From Burkholderiaceae bacterium (GTDB lineage: Bacteria > Pseudomonadota > Gammaproteobacteria > Burkholderiales > Burkholderiaceae_C), in assembly GCA_017848435.1 (NCBI GenBank), contig JAFEHU010000016.1, positions 48,997 through 112,996 of the forward strand: DNA of 64,000 nt, written 5' to 3'. The number at the start of each line of letters is the position of its first letter. Within the stretch, counting starts at the first letter, position 1. Positions 1 through 10,067 of the stretch are shown one piece after another. The translations under genes and the position numbers were made by a program. The notes under the pieces were generated by a model. The model made no database searches. It was not told the DNA's origin and worked only from the letters and a program-made list of their open reading frames with translations.

Positions 1-694
1 CGTCGTAGACCACCATGCCGGCGGCGCACTGCACCAGCGGCTCCAGAATCAGCGCGGCGGTCTCGTGGTGGTGGGCTTGCAGCCAGGCCTCCAGCGCGGC
101 GGCGCAGGCGCGGGCGTGGTCAATGGCGCTCACGCCGGGCGCGGCGTCGCGCGGGTCGGGTGTAGGCACGGTGGCGCTGAGGCGCACCAGCGGGCCATAG
201 GCTTCGCGGAACAGCGCGATGTCGGTCACCGACAAAGCACCGGCGGTTTCGCCGTGGTAGCCGTTGGCCAGGCCAATGAAGCGGCACTTCTCGGGCCGGC
301 CGTGGTTGCGCCAGTAATGGGCGCTCATCTTGAGCGCGATTTCGGTGGCGGAAGCGCCGTCGGACCCATAAAACGCATGGCCGAGGCCGGTGAGCGCGCC
401 CAGCCGTTCCGAGAGTTCGACCACCGGTTCGTGGGTGCAGCCGGCGAGCATGACGTGTTCGATGCGGTCGAGCTGGGTGGTGATGGCGGCTTTGATGTGC
501 GGGTGGCCGTGGCCGAACAGGTTGACCCACCAGGAGCTGAGGCCGTCGAGGTAGCGGCGACCGCTGGTGTCGTAGAGCCAGACGCCCTCCCCGCGCGCGA
601 TGGCGAGCAAGGGCTGGGTCTCGTGCAGCTTCATCTGGCTGCAGGGGTGCCAGACGGCTTTTTTGCTGCGTTGGATCAGGTCCATCTCAGCCAT
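1..694 (-). CDS. bioA: Adenosylmethionine-8-amino-7-oxononanoate aminotransferase, 3' end cut by window
   Basis: Class III PLP-dependent aminotransferase that makes 7,8-diaminopelargonate from KAPA with S-adenosylmethionine as amino donor, in cytosolic biotin synthesis. The frame is open from an ATG at 692-694 to the window edge, giving about 231 N-terminal residues. Typical BioA stretches are visible: WHPCSQMK near the start, then LDGLSSWWVNLFGHGHP, a GLGHAFYGSDGASA segment (PLP-phosphate site region) and YHGETAGALS. The PLP lysine lies beyond the edge. The start codon overlaps the end of the upstream chorismate-lyase-like gene by eight bases, so the two are probably translationally coupled. 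Identification of the family is firm; bioF, bioD and bioB are not in the window. Confidence 0.93.
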   Translation of the reverse strand, partial: MAEMDLIQRSKKAVWHPCSQMKLHETQPLLAIARGEGVWLYDTSGRRYLDGLSSWWVNLFGHGHPHIKAAITTQLDRIEHVMLAGCTHEPVVELSERLGALTGLGHAFYGSDGASATEIALKMSAHYWRNHGRPEKCRFIGLANGYHGETAGALSVTDIALFREAYGPLVRLSATVPTPDPRDAAPGVSAIDHARACAAALEAWLQAHHHETAALILEPLVQCAAGMVVYD

Positions 695-1208
695 GGACAG
701 CACTCGTCCAGCCCGCGCGGAAGGTTTCCATCACCAGCATCAGCGGGCCGTCGCCGGTGCTGATGCGGTAGAGCTTGGCGGCGCGGGTGTCGGGCAGACC
801 GACGTGGGGCCAGAGCCGCGCGGCGATGTCGTCGGCCAGCGACAGGTCTTCGCGCTGGATCGGCAGGCGGTCGAGCAGGTGGCCAATCGGGGTGGTGCCA
901 GCGTCCAGCCCGGCGAGGAACCAGTCAGGCACGGCGTCGAGCCGGGTGTAGGAGAGGTTGTCCATCAGCACCACGCCGTTGGCGTGCAGCGTGGTGGCGC
1001 GTTCCAGCCAGACGCTGCCACCGAGCTGGGCCAGCACACTGGCGGGCACGTCGGTGGTGCGGCGCTGGAACTGCAGGTGGACGGTGATGGCGCGCTGGGC
1101 CAGTGCCTCGCAGAGCCGGGTGGCCGAGCCGTCTTGCGCCAGCAGCAGGCGCAGCAGGGGCTGGTGGGCGGCGTCGGTGGAAAAAGGCAGTCGTTCGGGC
1201 GTCGTCAT
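687..1208 (-). CDS. Chorismate-lyase-like protein (UbiC superfamily)
   Basis: About 173 residues. The order of motifs resembles UbiC, which converts chorismate to 4-hydroxybenzoate for ubiquinone: a VWLERATTL segment (UbiC: YWLREILL), then GTTPIGHLLDR (UbiC: KTPLGRYLF), and near the end KLYRISTGDGPLMLVMETF (UbiC: RLRLSGKPLLLTELF) with the glutamate retained. The arginine expected in the first motif is shifted by one residue, so activity is uncertain. The ATG at 1206-1208 is preferred to an in-frame TTG at 1250, which would place the start beside an intergenic repeat. The end overlaps bioA. It could supply 4-hydroxybenzoate or be a relative with another role. Confidence 0.6.
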   Translation of the reverse strand: MTTPERLPFSTDAAHQPLLRLLLAQDGSATRLCEALAQRAITVHLQFQRRTTDVPASVLAQLGGSVWLERATTLHANGVVLMDNLSYTRLDAVPDWFLAGLDAGTTPIGHLLDRLPIQREDLSLADDIAARLWPHVGLPDTRAAKLYRISTGDGPLMLVMETFRAGWTSAVHG

Positions 1209-1253
1209 GGGAGCGATTGTAGAGGTCGGGTGGGTGGTACCAGGCTTCAAAAC

Positions 1254-1316
1254 GCTACTAAAAGTGTAGCTAGTCTGCTAGGTTTCACTAAGGCTGGGTG
1301 CCGATTTGGCTTGAAA
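1254..1316 (+). repeat. Dispersed intergenic repeat, copy A
   Basis: A 63-base element between the chorismate-lyase-like gene and the acylase gene. It begins GCTACTAAAAGTGTAGC, a small inverted repeat, continues through a TTTCACTAAGGCT core and ends in CGATTTGGCTTGAAA. The same layout recurs at 9955, 21560, 46895 and 62628 and in degenerate form at 18506. It has no coding potential. Confidence 0.8.
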
Positions 1317-1357
1317 TTGGCGGGAAATGTGCCCAGCGTGGCCCAAACCGGTGCTTT

Positions 1358-3955
1358 TCAGGGCTGCAGCACCAGCCGGTGGTGGATGGTGGCGGGTTGG
1401 AGTTGCAGGGGCCGGTAGGCGCCGCTGGCCCATTCGGCCTGCATGTCGCGGTAGCGCGGGGAGAACACCAAACCGCTCTGCCCGCTTTGGTAGATGAAGC
1501 GGGAGTTTTCCAGGTTGTCGAGGTCGTACAGCGCGCGCAGCGAGGCGGCGTGGCGGCTGGCGAACGGGGTGGCCGCATCGTTGGCCCAGTACTGGCCGAC
1601 GTTGATGCTGAAGGTGTCGCCGCCGCTGGGCACCCGCACATCGAACCAGCGGGCGAGCGCGGGCACGTTGCCAAACGGCCGGTGCGCGCTGAGCGCGGGG
1701 TGCGCGTCGCCCCAGCGCCACTGGGCGACCTGGTCGCCGTGCTGGGCGGCCAGCCGGTCCAGCGCGCGGCTGAGGGCCACGCCGGCCTGGCCGCTGCAGC
1801 TGAGTGGCGCACACCAGAACGCGTCGTCGCGCGCGAGGATGCCTTCCACCGCGGCGCGGAAATGCCGCTTGCCGTAGAGCGCCTTGAAGCGGGCCTCGCC
1901 GAGCTGCGGCACCAGCAGGCCCCGGGTCAGCTCGTCGGCCCAGGCGGCAAAAATCAGTGCGGCGGCGCTGTCGGCCCGCATGTCGCCGTCAAAGGTCTGC
2001 AGGGCCTGTTGTGCGGCGGGGGCCAGGCGGTGGCTGGACGTGGCGGCACGCAGCACCGGCAGCAGGGCCTGGGTGACGGGCGAGACGGTGTCGTTCTGGA
2101 GCTTGGCCATACCGGCCAGGTCGTGCCGGTTGCTGGCGCTGAGCAGCGTGGCAATGCGCTGCTGGCGGTACGGCACGGTCCAGTCCTGGCCGATGAAATG
2201 TGGGTAGCCGGGCGGTGTGATGCGCTGGTTGGCGGTGGCGAGCCAGCCGGCGCCTTGTAGGGCGGACGGGTCGGGCGCTTGGGGGACGGGTTCAGGGTCG
2301 GCCGCACTGCAGGCCTGCGCGCCCTGCCCCATCTGGCTGGGCAGCACCTGCGGCGTTTCGGCATAGGGAATCCAGCCGGCCCAGTCGTAGCGGGCGTCCC
2401 AGCCGGGCGCGGGGGCGACGCCGCGGATGTCGTTGTTGGCATGGCGCAGCGGCAGCTTGCCAATGGCTTTGTAGAGCACCGCCCCCGAGGTGTCGGCGGC
2501 CACCAGGTTTTGCATCGGCGAGTGGTGGTCGGCGTTGGCGGCCAGCAGGTCGGCGACCGAGGTGGCGTGGTTGCTGCGCATGCCGGCCAGCACGGTGCGG
2601 TTGTTGTCGTCGAGCGCGGCCCAGCGCAGCGCCAGCACGAAGCGCCGGGTGTCGATCAGCGCGCCGTGGCTGGCCTGGGCGTCGCTCAGCACCGGGCCGT
2701 GGCGGGTCTCGCGCACGGTCAGCGCCACGTCGGGCTGGCCTTTGACCGCAACAGTTTCGGTGCGGGTGGCAAAGTTCTGCCAGACAGGTTCATTGCTCTC
2801 GCCGGGCACCCTGTACTGCGCGATGTTGGCCGGGTTGATTTGCTCAATGTAGAGGTCTTGCACGTCCGGCCCGGTGTTGGTGAAGCCCCAGGCCACCTGC
2901 GCGGTGCGGCCCAACACCACGAAGGGCAGACCGGGCAGCGTGGCGCCAATGACGTTGAGTGCGGGTGTGGCGCCGGTCGCGGGCGCCTGCAGCCGGGCAA
3001 CGTACCAGATGGCGGGGGCGCTCAGGCCCAGGTGCGGGTCGTTGGCCAACAGCGGCTGGCCGCTGGCGGTGTGGCTGCCGGCGACCACCCAGTTGTTGCT
3101 GCCCTTGCCGTCGTTGAAACCGGCGCTGTCGGCCCAGTTTTTTGCCCACAAAGCCATGTGGGACGTGATTTTCAGGTCAAAAGTGCCCTGGGCCTTGGTG
3201 GAGTCTGGTGGCAGTGCTCCTGTATTGGTAGCGGCTGAAGTCTCGGTACGGTACACGCCGAGCGACTTGTACAGCTGCGCCAGGTCGGCGCTGGCGGCCG
3301 GTGGCTCGCCGGGGTACGGCGGGAACAGTTGCCACAGGCGCTCGGTGTCCAGCACCTGCGCGGCGGACAGGCGGGCGAACTCGTTGCCCCAGTTGCCGCT
3401 CAAATCGAGCGCCAGCATCAGTGCCCAGCCCACGCTGTCGGCGGGGGTCCAGGCCATGCCCGATTCGCCCCCCGGTGTGGTGCGCAGCAGGTGGAATTCG
3501 GGCGGCAGGGCCTGCGGGCTGTGGGCGTAGAAGGCGTTGATGCCGTCGCTGTAGGCCTGCAGCGCGGCCTGTGCGTCGGGCGGCAGCTGGGCCAGCTGGC
3601 GGGCGGCGGCACGGGCAATGCCCAGCGTGCGCAGCAGTTTGTCGGTCTCCAGCGTGGCCTCGCCCAGGATTTCAGACAGCCTGCCGTGCATCAGGCGGCG
3701 GTTGAATTCGAGCTGCCAGCCACGCTCCTGGGCGTGCACGTAGCCCATCGCGCGCCAGGCGTCCAGCGCCGAGCTGGCGCGGATGTGGGTCACGTCGGCC
3801 GGGTCGCGCTCCACCGCCACTGGCTGGGCCAGGCCGGGCAACGTGGCCTGGCCGTCGCGCGCGGGAAAGCTGCGCCAGACGTACACCGCCGCCAGCACCC
3901 CCAGCAGCGTCAGCACACCCAACACCAGCCACAGGCTGCGGCGCAACAGGGTCAT
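1358..3955 (-). CDS. Penicillin acylase family N-terminal-nucleophile hydrolase
   Basis: 865 residues, the usual size of the uncleaved precursor. The N-terminus is a membrane anchor or signal (residues about 6-28, LWLVLGVLTLLGVLAAVYVW). The autocleavage site and nucleophile are in GKGSNNWVVAGS with Ser286, followed by GQPLLANDPHLGL, the family's conserved segment after the nucleophile. The enzyme should mature into alpha and beta chains in the periplasm. Members cleave amide bonds of beta-lactams, acyl-homoserine lactones or other acylated amines, and the substrate cannot be told from sequence. The start at 3955 gives a proper signal sequence. Residues around 240, just before the nucleophile, are encoded by a stretch that resembles the intergenic repeat (3215-3232). 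Confidence 0.9.
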   Translation of the reverse strand: MTLLRRSLWLVLGVLTLLGVLAAVYVWRSFPARDGQATLPGLAQPVAVERDPADVTHIRASSALDAWRAMGYVHAQERGWQLEFNRRLMHGRLSEILGEATLETDKLLRTLGIARAAARQLAQLPPDAQAALQAYSDGINAFYAHSPQALPPEFHLLRTTPGGESGMAWTPADSVGWALMLALDLSGNWGNEFARLSAAQVLDTERLWQLFPPYPGEPPAASADLAQLYKSLGVYRTETSAATNTGALPPDSTKAQGTFDLKITSHMALWAKNWADSAGFNDGKGSNNWVVAGSHTASGQPLLANDPHLGLSAPAIWYVARLQAPATGATPALNVIGATLPGLPFVVLGRTAQVAWGFTNTGPDVQDLYIEQINPANIAQYRVPGESNEPVWQNFATRTETVAVKGQPDVALTVRETRHGPVLSDAQASHGALIDTRRFVLALRWAALDDNNRTVLAGMRSNHATSVADLLAANADHHSPMQNLVAADTSGAVLYKAIGKLPLRHANNDIRGVAPAPGWDARYDWAGWIPYAETPQVLPSQMGQGAQACSAADPEPVPQAPDPSALQGAGWLATANQRITPPGYPHFIGQDWTVPYRQQRIATLLSASNRHDLAGMAKLQNDTVSPVTQALLPVLRAATSSHRLAPAAQQALQTFDGDMRADSAAALIFAAWADELTRGLLVPQLGEARFKALYGKRHFRAAVEGILARDDAFWCAPLSCSGQAGVALSRALDRLAAQHGDQVAQWRWGDAHPALSAHRPFGNVPALARWFDVRVPSGGDTFSINVGQYWANDAATPFASRHAASLRALYDLDNLENSRFIYQSGQSGLVFSPRYRDMQAEWASGAYRPLQLQPATIHHRLVLQP
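3215..3232 (+). repeat. Repeat-like fragment inside a coding region
   Basis: The 18 bases TGCTCCTGTATTGGTAGC match the left end of the intergenic repeat copy at 46894-46911 (TGCTCCTGTATTGATAGC) except for one base. They lie in the acylase gene and on the coding strand encode part of a low-complexity loop (AATNTGAL) upstream of the nucleophile serine. The match is short, so chance similarity remains possible. Confidence 0.4.
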
Positions 3956-4077
3956 GGCGTCCTCAAGAAAACGGGGTTAAGGCTTTAAATGGGCCGGGGA
4001 ATGGGCGGTGATGCACAGACAGTCTTGCCAGCATCGGGCCACGATGGTGCCAGTTTAGTGACCTTGGGCGCGCGCCG

Positions 4078-4106
4078 GTGTCACGGCACCGTCACCCATT
4101 TGTCAC
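4078..4106 (+). promoter_or_regulatory. Candidate Pho box upstream of ppk2
   Basis: Three direct repeats, GTGTCAC, CCGTCAC and TTGTCAC, start at 4078, 4089 and 4100. The 7-base units are separated by 4 bases, which is the exact 11-base period of PhoB binding sites (consensus CTGTCAT-like units). The last unit ends 32 bases before the ppk2 start, where a Pho box normally replaces the -35 element; a weak -10 (CAACAT, 4118-4123) follows about ten bases later. PhoB control of a polyphosphate kinase fits the biology. The inference rests on motif and spacing only. Confidence 0.65.
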
Positions 4107-4138
4107 ATGCCGCAGTCAACATCGGACCACGACTCCCT

Positions 4139-5062
4139 ATGCAAGACCCCATGGACAAGACCACCGACCACGACGACCTGATGCTGCGCCTGCGCAACGA
4201 CCTGATTGACAGTTACGACGAAGAGCTGGAACTGGAGATGGAAGACCATGAACTGCAGTCCAGCGACGCGGTGCCCAGCCAGGCCGAGCGGCTGGCGCGC
4301 AAAACCTACTTCCAGGAGCTGTTTCGCCTGCAAGTGGAACTGGTGAAGTTGCAGGACTGGGTGGCCGCCACCAAGGAAAAAGTGGTGGTGATTTTTGAAG
4401 GCCGCGACTCGGCCGGCAAAGGCGGGGTGATCAAACGCATCACCCAGCGGCTGAACCCGCGTGTGTGCCGCGTGGCCGCCCTGCCCGCCCCCAACGACCG
4501 CGAACGCACCCAGTGGTATTTCCAGCGCTACGTGTCGCACCTGCCGGCGGCGGGCGAGATTCTGCTGTTCGACCGCAGCTGGTACAACCGCGCTGGCGTG
4601 GAGCGCGTCATGGGCTTTTGCAGCGACGCCGAGTACGAGGAGTTCTTCCGCTCGGTGCCGGAGTTCGAGAAGATGCTGGTGCGCTCCGGCATTCGCCTCA
4701 TCAAGTACTGGTTCTCCATCACCGACGAGGAGCAGGAACTGCGCTTTTTGGGCCGCATCCACGACCCGCTGAAACAGTGGAAATTCAGCCCAATGGACCT
4801 GGAAAGCCGCAGCCGCTGGGAAGACTACACCCGCGCCAAGGAAATCATGCTGGAGCGCACCCACATTCCCGAGGCGCCGTGGTGGGTGGTGCAGGCGGTG
4901 GACAAAAAGAAGGCCCGGCTCAACTGCATCGCGCACCTGCTGGCGCAACTGCCCTACCACGAGGTGCCACACGCGCCCATCACCCTGCCCGAGCGCGTGC
5001 ACCACGACGACTACGTGCGCCACCCGGTGGCGCCGGAGCTGTTTGTGCCGGAACGCTACTGA
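4139..5062 (+). CDS. ppk2: Polyphosphate kinase 2 (PPK2 family)
   Basis: About 307 residues, typical of single-domain PPK2. The enzyme transfers phosphate between polyphosphate and nucleoside diphosphates in the cytosol. The Walker A-like motif is in EGRDSAGKGGVIKRI, the Walker B-like segment in LLFDRSWYNRAGVERVMGF, and the lid and product region in RFLGRIHDPLKQWKFSPMD. The N-terminus is acidic (SYDEELELEMEDHEL). The start is taken as the ATG at 4139, with a second ATG at 4151 as alternative; neither has a strong ribosome site. The gene is preceded by a candidate Pho box. Its last seven bases overlap the convergent esterase gene. Direction (polyphosphate or nucleotide synthesis) is not decided by sequence. 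Confidence 0.92.
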   Translation: MQDPMDKTTDHDDLMLRLRNDLIDSYDEELELEMEDHELQSSDAVPSQAERLARKTYFQELFRLQVELVKLQDWVAATKEKVVVIFEGRDSAGKGGVIKRITQRLNPRVCRVAALPAPNDRERTQWYFQRYVSHLPAAGEILLFDRSWYNRAGVERVMGFCSDAEYEEFFRSVPEFEKMLVRSGIRLIKYWFSITDEEQELRFLGRIHDPLKQWKFSPMDLESRSRWEDYTRAKEIMLERTHIPEAPWWVVQAVDKKKARLNCIAHLLAQLPYHEVPHAPITLPERVHHDDYVRHPVAPELFVPERY

Positions 5063-6015
5063 CCAGGCTGCCCGCTGAAGAAGCGCCAGGCCACCTCGGC
5101 CGACTCGATGTCGTGGTTCTGCCGGCCCACCAGCCGCTCGTAAAAGCGCCGGTAGGGCTGGGAGATGCTGGGCTCGATGTGCCCACCGCCGTGCACAGTC
5201 AGCAAGGCGACCCGGCCCGGGTCGTTCGCGGCGCCAAAGTCCAGCCGTTCGACCCAGGAACTGTCGCGCTGCTGCGCCACGCCAAACACCGTGCGTTGCG
5301 CCGGTGCGGTGTTCTGGTTCATGCGGCGCAGGGCCAGCACCGTGGCCTCGGCCCCCAGCACCCCACCCCGCTGGGCGTTGCCAAAACGCACCTGGCCGCC
5401 GTTGTACGGCACCAGCGGGTCTTCGGTGCCGGCAATCACCATGGCCGGAATCCGTTGCTGGGGTTGCCGGGGCGGCGCACAGCCGTTGTCTGACGCCATC
5501 AGGCCCGACACCGCCACAAAGCCTGCCAGCGGCGGGCTGAGTTCCTGTGCCAGCCGGTAAGCCATCATCGCGCCGTTGGACATGCCCATGGCGTACACGC
5601 GCTGTGGATCCACCCGGCCAGCGGCCACCAGCTTGTGCACCACCTCGCGGGCAAAGGCCACGTCGTCCACCGGCGGGTTGCCGGGGGCGTCACGGCGGCA
5701 GTCGTTCCAGCCGGGTTTGCCGTCACCGGCCTTGCTGCCGTCGAGCGCGGCGATGTAAATGCCTTCCCTGTCCGCCACCGGCAACCAGGCCGCCAGCGGC
5801 GAGGCCCCGGCCTTCTGCCCCAAGGCCTGCGCCGCGCTGCCGCCGTGCCCGTGCAACACCAGCACCAGCGGGCGGGCACCGGCCGGGCTGCGGTCTGGCT
5901 GCGCCAGCAGAAAGGTCCGCTGGCCATCGGCGGTGGTGACGCTGTCGGGGCCGATCTGGGCCGCGTGGGCGCTGGTGGCGAGCGCCACGCTGAACAGCAA
6001 GAGCTGAAGCCGCAT
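5056..6015 (-). CDS. Secreted LpqC/PHB-depolymerase-type esterase
   Basis: 319 residues with a cleavable signal peptide (LLLFSVALATSAHA, cut near residue 19). The alpha/beta hydrolase features of the LpqC/feruloyl esterase family are present: VLVLHGHGGSA (oxyanion region), GMSNGAMMAYRLA with the nucleophile serine (G-x-S-x-G), GTEDPLVPYNGG with the likely acid, and a late HGGGH histidine. It probably acts outside the cytoplasm on polyester or feruloyl-type esters; the substrate is unknown. It converges on ppk2 with a seven-base overlap of the two 3' ends. The gene lies 12 bases downstream of the aldehyde dehydrogenase and may share its transcript. Confidence 0.82.
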   Translation of the reverse strand: MRLQLLLFSVALATSAHAAQIGPDSVTTADGQRTFLLAQPDRSPAGARPLVLVLHGHGGSAAQALGQKAGASPLAAWLPVADREGIYIAALDGSKAGDGKPGWNDCRRDAPGNPPVDDVAFAREVVHKLVAAGRVDPQRVYAMGMSNGAMMAYRLAQELSPPLAGFVAVSGLMASDNGCAPPRQPQQRIPAMVIAGTEDPLVPYNGGQVRFGNAQRGGVLGAEATVLALRRMNQNTAPAQRTVFGVAQQRDSSWVERLDFGAANDPGRVALLTVHGGGHIEPSISQPYRRFYERLVGRQNHDIESAEVAWRFFSGQPGQ

Positions 6016-6027
6016 GGCGGTTCCTGG

Positions 6028-7455
6028 TCAGGCCGCTGCGGGCTTGAGCTGCAGCGACTTGAATTCGAGGAATTCCTCGAAACCGTACTTGCCGTTCTCG
6101 CGCCCATTGCCCGACTGTTTGTAGCCACCAAACGGTGCGCGGGCGTTGAACGGGCCGCCGTTGATGTCCACCTGGCCGGTTTTGATGCGGCGCGCCACGG
6201 CAATGGCGTGGGCCTCATCGGTGCTCCAGACGCCGCCGCCCAGGCCGTAGATGGTGTCGTTGGCCAGTGCCACGGCCTCTTCTTCGTCCTTGTAGGTCAG
6301 GATCACCAGCACCGGGCCGAAGATTTCTTCTTTGGCCAGCGTGTCGGTCGGTTTGACCACCAACACCGTGGGCTGCACAAAGTAGCCTTGGGCCGGCACC
6401 GGCAGGTCGGCGCCACCGGCCACCAGTTCACCGCCTTCGGCCACACCCTGGCGGATGAAGGCCAGCACCCGGTCGCGCTGGGCGGCGCTGACCAGCGGGC
6501 CGAGTTTGCTGCCTTCTTCCAGGCTGGGGCCCACGGTGAACTTGGCGACTGCCGTTTTCACCAGCGCCTTCACCTCGTCCAGCCGGTTTTCGGGCACCAG
6601 CATGCGGGTGTGGGCGATGCAGGCCTGGCCGCTGTTGAGCAAACAGGCGCTGAGCGTGCCTTTGACGGCGGCTTCCAGGTCGGCGTCGGGCAGCACCACG
6701 CTGGCGGACTTGCCGCCCAGCTCCAGCGCCACGCGTTTCACCGTCTGGCTGGCCAGTTCGCCCACGCGTTTGCCGGCACGGGTGGAGCCGGTGAAGCTGA
6801 CCATGTCCACCTCGGGGTGGGTGGCCAGCACCTCGCCGACCACCGGGCCAAGGCCGTTGACCAGGTTGAACACGCCCGGCGGCAGGCCAGCGGCGTGGAT
6901 GATTTCGGCCAGGATCATCGCGTTCACCGGCGCGATTTCGCTCGGTTTCAGCACCACGGTGCAGCCGGCGGCCAGCGCGGGCGCCACCTTCAGGGTGATC
7001 TGATTCAGCGGGAAATTCCACGGCGTGATGCAGCCCACCACGCCGATGGGCTCGCGCAGCACCAGCGAATTGCCGACTTTTTCTTCCCACACGAAGCCGC
7101 GCAGCACCTTGGCAAAGTTGCCCCAGTTCCAGACCGGCGCGCCGACCTGGACCATCTTGGCCATCTTCAGCGGCATGCCCACCTCGCGGGCGATGGCGGT
7201 GGCCAGCTCGTCGGTTCGGGCTTTCAGGCCTTCGACGATCTTGTCGATGTAGGCGGCGCGGGTTTCCACTGGCAGCGCGGCCCACGGGCCTTGCGCGGCG
7301 CGGGCGGCCAGCACCGCGGCCTCGGCTTCGGCGGCTGTACCTTCGGGCACCGTGGCCATGATGGCTTCGGTGCTGGCGTCGTGCACCGGCAGGGTTTGGG
7401 CCGAGGTGGCTTTGACCCACTGGCCGTTGATGTAGTGCGAGGGGTAGGCTTGCAT
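6028..7455 (-). CDS. NAD(P)-dependent aldehyde dehydrogenase family protein
   Basis: 475 residues, full length for the family. Seen: [20 protein letters not shown] (active-site and nucleotide-binding region), FTGSTRAGK (cofactor glycines), the general-base glutamate in ALELGGKS, the catalytic cysteine in [11 protein letters not shown], and EEIFGPVL near the C-terminus. It oxidises an aldehyde to the acid in the cytosol; the substrate is not readable. An AT-rich region with a perfect palindrome lies directly upstream and may hold its promoter and operator. The downstream gene is the secreted esterase, so the two may form a small degradative unit, which is inference. Confidence 0.9.
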   Translation of the reverse strand: MQAYPSHYINGQWVKATSAQTLPVHDASTEAIMATVPEGTAAEAEAAVLAARAAQGPWAALPVETRAAYIDKIVEGLKARTDELATAIAREVGMPLKMAKMVQVGAPVWNWGNFAKVLRGFVWEEKVGNSLVLREPIGVVGCITPWNFPLNQITLKVAPALAAGCTVVLKPSEIAPVNAMILAEIIHAAGLPPGVFNLVNGLGPVVGEVLATHPEVDMVSFTGSTRAGKRVGELASQTVKRVALELGGKSASVVLPDADLEAAVKGTLSACLLNSGQACIAHTRMLVPENRLDEVKALVKTAVAKFTVGPSLEEGSKLGPLVSAAQRDRVLAFIRQGVAEGGELVAGGADLPVPAQGYFVQPTVLVVKPTDTLAKEEIFGPVLVILTYKDEEEAVALANDTIYGLGGGVWSTDEAHAIAVARRIKTGQVDINGGPFNARAPFGGYKQSGNGRENGKYGFEEFLEFKSLQLKPAAA

Positions 7456-7583
7456 GGTGCGATGGTTACTCTGGTTTCTACTTTTAAAGTATCTTCTAAC
7501 TCAATGATTTATAACAACTTAATTTTCATTAATGTTACGCGGTTACCACTCCTGAAACTCTTCAGAAATCACTTGAACAGGTG
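7456..7583 (-). promoter_or_regulatory. AT-rich promoter region with a 13-base palindrome
   Basis: This gap between the LD-carboxypeptidase and aldehyde dehydrogenase genes is strikingly AT-rich (about 7475-7560) against the GC-rich surroundings. It contains the perfect palindrome TACTTTTAAAGTA at 7479-7491, about 25 bases from the dehydrogenase start, plus A/T-rich hexamers that could be -10 elements on the minus strand. I read it as the dehydrogenase promoter with a possible operator. No regulator gene is adjacent. Confidence 0.45.
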
Positions 7584-8531
7584 TTAATGCGGGTGGCCCC
7601 AGAGCACAAAGGCGTCCCGCCCCTCCACCGCCAGCGTGACCGGCGCACCCACGGGCAGCAGCACCTTGGTGGCGACGTGCCCAAACGGCAACCCGCCCAA
7701 CACCGGTGCCTTGACCTGGGTGCGCAGCCAGTCGGCCACGGTGGCGAGCTTGAAGCCCTTGTCGTGGGGCACCAGCTTGTAGTTGGTGAACTGGCCAAAA
7801 ACGATGGCTTTTTGTCTGGCGAGCACGCCGGCGTGCAGCAGCTGGGTCAGCAGGCGTTCGATCCGGTAAGGGTGTTCGTGCACGTCTTCCAGGAACAGGA
7901 TGCCGCCCTTCACCTCTGGCAAATAAGGGGTGCCGACCAGGCTGGCCAGCACCGACAGGTTGCCGCCCCAGAGCGTGGCGTCCTTGATGCTGAACACCCC
8001 ACCGGGCCGGCTGCGGGCCGGCGCGCTGGCCAGCCGCTCGGCGTCGGCCTTGGGCAGTTGCCAGCCGGTGCCCTCGCCCTGCCCGCAGGCCAGGTCGTCA
8101 AAACAGGCTTCCATGATGTCGTCGGGGCCAGCTTCGGCGCCAAAGTCCTCCCCCAGCGCCGGGCCAGCCCAGCTCACCGCGCCGGTTTTGGCCAGCACCG
8201 CGTTCTGGAACGCGGTGAAGTCGCTCAGGCCCACAAAACGCGTGCCCTTGGCAATGGCTTTGGCCACCGCCTTGTAGTGGATGCCGGGCAGGATGCGGGT
8301 GAGGCCGTAACCGCCACGGCTGATGAGTGCCACGTCGGCACCGCTGGCGGCGGCGCGGTGGATGGCGGCGAGCCGGGTGGCGTCGTCGCCGGCGAAACGC
8401 AGGTGGCTGGCCAGCGCCGCTTCGTCCACCTCGACCTCGTGGCCCAAAGCCTTGAGCCGGGCCAGCCCGCGTTTGAAAGCCGCCTTGTCGCGCACCGCGC
8501 TGGACGGGGAGTAAATGTAGATGTGGCTCAT
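7584..8531 (-). CDS. ldcA: LD-carboxypeptidase (muramoyltetrapeptide carboxypeptidase, S66 family)
   Basis: 315 residues. A cytosolic serine peptidase that removes the terminal D-alanine from muropeptide tetrapeptides in murein recycling. The nucleophile serine is in FVGLSDFTAFQNAVL, preceded by SRGGYGLTRILPGI; the other triad positions fit the glutamate of GGILFLEDVHEHPYR and the histidine of GGLPFGHVATKV. The ATG at 8529-8531 begins MSHIYIYSPSSAV, as expected for the family. It is followed after 30 bases by the TadA/dehalogenase gene on the same strand, which is transcribed before it. Confidence 0.92.
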   Translation of the reverse strand: MSHIYIYSPSSAVRDKAAFKRGLARLKALGHEVEVDEAALASHLRFAGDDATRLAAIHRAAASGADVALISRGGYGLTRILPGIHYKAVAKAIAKGTRFVGLSDFTAFQNAVLAKTGAVSWAGPALGEDFGAEAGPDDIMEACFDDLACGQGEGTGWQLPKADAERLASAPARSRPGGVFSIKDATLWGGNLSVLASLVGTPYLPEVKGGILFLEDVHEHPYRIERLLTQLLHAGVLARQKAIVFGQFTNYKLVPHDKGFKLATVADWLRTQVKAPVLGGLPFGHVATKVLLPVGAPVTLAVEGRDAFVLWGHPH

Positions 8532-8560
8532 AGATGTGACTCAGAGGGGCTGGGAGTATG

Positions 8561-10017
<1,457 letters not shown>

Positions 10018-10067
10018 AATACCGTGGCGGTCCTGCCGGGGCCGCTGGGGGGCCATTCCAGCGCCGC

